Shown here in pieces: positions 5,692-6,721 of a stretch of 6,721 bases of DNA. The stretch is from positions 1 through 6,721 of the forward strand of contig JAUVPY010000150.1 in assembly GCA_030598425.1 (NCBI GenBank), read 5' to 3'. The position numbers and the translations under genes are program-made. Every line of letters starts with the position of its first letter. Positions within the stretch are counted from its first letter, which is position 1. A model generated the notes under the pieces. It did no database searches and had not been told where the DNA came from. It saw nothing but the letters and a program-made list of their open reading frames with translations. This DNA comes from Anaerolineae bacterium. Its GTDB lineage: Bacteria > Chloroflexota > Anaerolineae > 4572-78 > NAK82.

Positions 5692-5697
5692 GACACA
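5684..5697. promoter_or_regulatory. Candidate operator: perfect palindrome over the P1 -35 box
   Basis: TGTGTC-AA-GACACA is a perfect 6+2+6 inverted repeat covering the whole -35 hexamer of P1. A dimeric repressor bound here would block the promoter. No regulator is identified and the site does not match the LexA or CIRCE consensus that I know. Confidence 0.45.
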
Positions 5698-5735
5698 AAT
5701 TGGCCGCTCCCTTCGCTGCGGGGAAGCGGCCAATT
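5698..5735 (-). terminator. Intrinsic terminator of clpC
   Basis: A 14-bp stem (11 perfect pairs AATTGGCCGCT/AGCGGCCAATT, then T-G and two more pairs in the loop-side end) encloses a 10-nt loop, 33 nt after the clpC stop codon. On the minus strand it is followed by TTTGTGTCTT, a moderate T-rich tract. The A/T ends of the stem contribute further A/U pairs. This separates clpC from radA transcription. Confidence 0.8.
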
Positions 5736-5768
5736 ATGGTGTTTTTGGAAACGCCTTGTAGGTTCCTC

Positions 5769-6721
5769 TTATGCTACTGCTTCCGGTTCAACTAGCTCGA
5801 CCTCCGGCTCGGCACGAGCAGTGACTTCCATAGCAATTTGGTCATCTTGATAATCCATCAGCACCGTATCACCCAATTGGAAGTCGCCGGAAAGAATACC
5901 CTCGCTCAGCACGTCTTCTATCTTGCTCTGGATGACGCGGCGCAATGGGCGGGCACCGAAGTGTGGATCGTATCCTTCGTCGGCCAGATAGTCTTTCGCC
6001 TCCTCGGTCACCTCTAACGTGACCTCTTGTTCTACCAGCCGTTCGCGGACCTTGTCCAGCTCCAGGTCTACGATTTGCTTGATCTCCTCGCGGTTCAGCG
6101 CGTGGAAGACCATCGTCCCATCCACACGGTTGAGGAACTCGGGGCGGAACATGCGCTTGAGCTCTGCCATCACTTTGTCCTTCATCCTCTCGTAATCCTC
6201 GGCTTCGCCCTTGAGCTCATCGCGTGACAGATTGAAACCCAGTGACGTTTCGCGGTTGATGAGGTCGGCCCCTACGTTTGAGGTGAGGATAAGGATGGCA
6301 TGGCGAAAGTCCACTCGTTTTCCTTTGGCGTCAGACAGGTGCCCATCCTCCATGATTTGGAGCAACATATTGAATGCTTCAGGGTGGGCTTTTTCGATCT
6401 CGTCGAACAGAATGACGGAGTAAGGGCGGCGGCGTACGGCTTCGGTGAGCTGACCACCTTCTTCGTAGCCGATGTAGCCGGGCGGTGAGCCAACCAGACG
6501 TGCTACGTTGTGTCGCTCCATAAACTCGCTCATATCGAGCTTGACGAGAGCTTCCTCACTGCCAAACATGAACTCGGCCAATGTCTTGGCCAGCTCAGTT
6601 TTGCCGACCCCGGTCGGGCCTAAGAAGACAAAGGTGCCAATGGGGCGCTTGGGGTCTTTGAGCCCAGCGCGAGCGCGGCGTACCGCTTTTGAGATTGCCT
6701 CGATGGCCTCGTGTTGACCAA
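5769..6721 (-). CDS. clpC: ATP-dependent Clp protease ATP-binding subunit ClpC, C-terminal part (partial, runs off the window)
   Basis: The visible 316 residues are the second AAA+ module (D2) of a Clp/HSP100 unfoldase, which threads proteins into ClpP for degradation. In fragment numbering: Walker A GPTGVGKT (34-41), pore loop GYIGY (81-85), Walker B ILFDE (103-107), sensor-1 N148 in LTSN, arginine finger in FLNRVD (R198), and sensor-2 GARPLRR (255-261). The tripeptide LGF at 160-162 sits where ClpP-binding loops occur, which favours ClpC over the ClpP-independent ClpB. The C-terminus ends in an acidic tail, residues about 303-314. No start is visible: the frame stays open to the window edge, so the N-domain, D1 and middle domain lie outside. 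Stop TAA at 5769-5771, followed by a terminator. ClpC versus ClpE/ClpA is decided by the D2 sequence and the radA neighbour. Confidence 0.93.
   Translation of the reverse strand, partial: GQHEAIEAISKAVRRARAGLKDPKRPIGTFVFLGPTGVGKTELAKTLAEFMFGSEEALVKLDMSEFMERHNVARLVGSPPGYIGYEEGGQLTEAVRRRPYSVILFDEIEKAHPEAFNMLLQIMEDGHLSDAKGKRVDFRHAILILTSNVGADLINRETSLGFNLSRDELKGEAEDYERMKDKVMAELKRMFRPEFLNRVDGTMVFHALNREEIKQIVDLELDKVRERLVEQEVTLEVTEEAKDYLADEGYDPHFGARPLRRVIQSKIEDVLSEGILSGDFQLGDTVLMDYQDDQIAMEVTARAEPEVELVEPEAVA

Noticed and set aside
5533..5850. 105-codon plus-strand open frame across the radA leader
   Set aside because: It runs through the palindromic element, P1, the terminator and into clpC on the opposite strand. 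It has no domain-like sequence and is a chance frame.

Overview
The window is a bacterial housekeeping gene string, all on the minus strand, so transcription runs from position 6721 towards position 1. Clear products are, in transcription order: the C-terminal part of the ClpC unfoldase, RadA (Sms), a YacL-type membrane PIN-TRAM protein, cysteinyl-tRNA synthetase, the RlmB 23S rRNA methyltransferase, tRNA-Tyr(GTA), tRNA-Thr(GGT) and the first 27 codons of EF-Tu. The order clpC-radA-yacL-cysS-rlmB resembles the conserved Firmicutes block, but ispD, ispF, disA, mrnC, yacP and sigH are absent between these genes. With no strong taxonomic marker, my best guess is an uncultured or thermophile-related Chloroflexota (Anaerolineae-like) bacterium; this rests on gene order and general protein flavour and is only moderately secure.

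The layout falls into three transcription units, each with a good sigma-70-type promoter with a 17-bp spacer. (1) clpC ends at 5769 and is followed by a strong hairpin terminator at 5698-5735. The radA promoter P1 (TTGACA/TAGAAT) starts immediately after it and overlaps a perfect TGTGTC-AA-GACACA palindrome. radA then follows with a strong Shine-Dalgarno site and a TTG start. (2) After radA there is a 409-bp gap holding a hairpin and a promoter (TTGACT/TAAGAT). A leader of about 290 nt leads into a tightly packed yacL-cysS-rlmB operon (4-nt gap, then a 4-nt overlap). (3) Directly after the rlmB stop codon lies a promoter (TTGACT/TATACT) for a tRNA-Tyr, tRNA-Thr, tuf operon.

The functional theme is translation and protein or genome quality control: tRNA supply and charging, ribosome methylation, elongation factor, recombination-repair helicase and protein-unfolding ATPase.

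The one accessory feature is in the clpC-radA gap. A 90-bp imperfect palindrome at 5531-5620 has 12-bp terminal inverted repeats (11 of 12 matching) and is bordered by a perfect 9-bp direct repeat (AAATCAAAT). This is the signature of a small non-autonomous (MITE-like) insertion. It sits in the radA 5' leader and appears to have supplied the -10 box of a second, hybrid promoter. I see no CRISPR array, defence system, toxin-antitoxin pair or biosynthetic cluster. The rest of the window is ordinary core genome.
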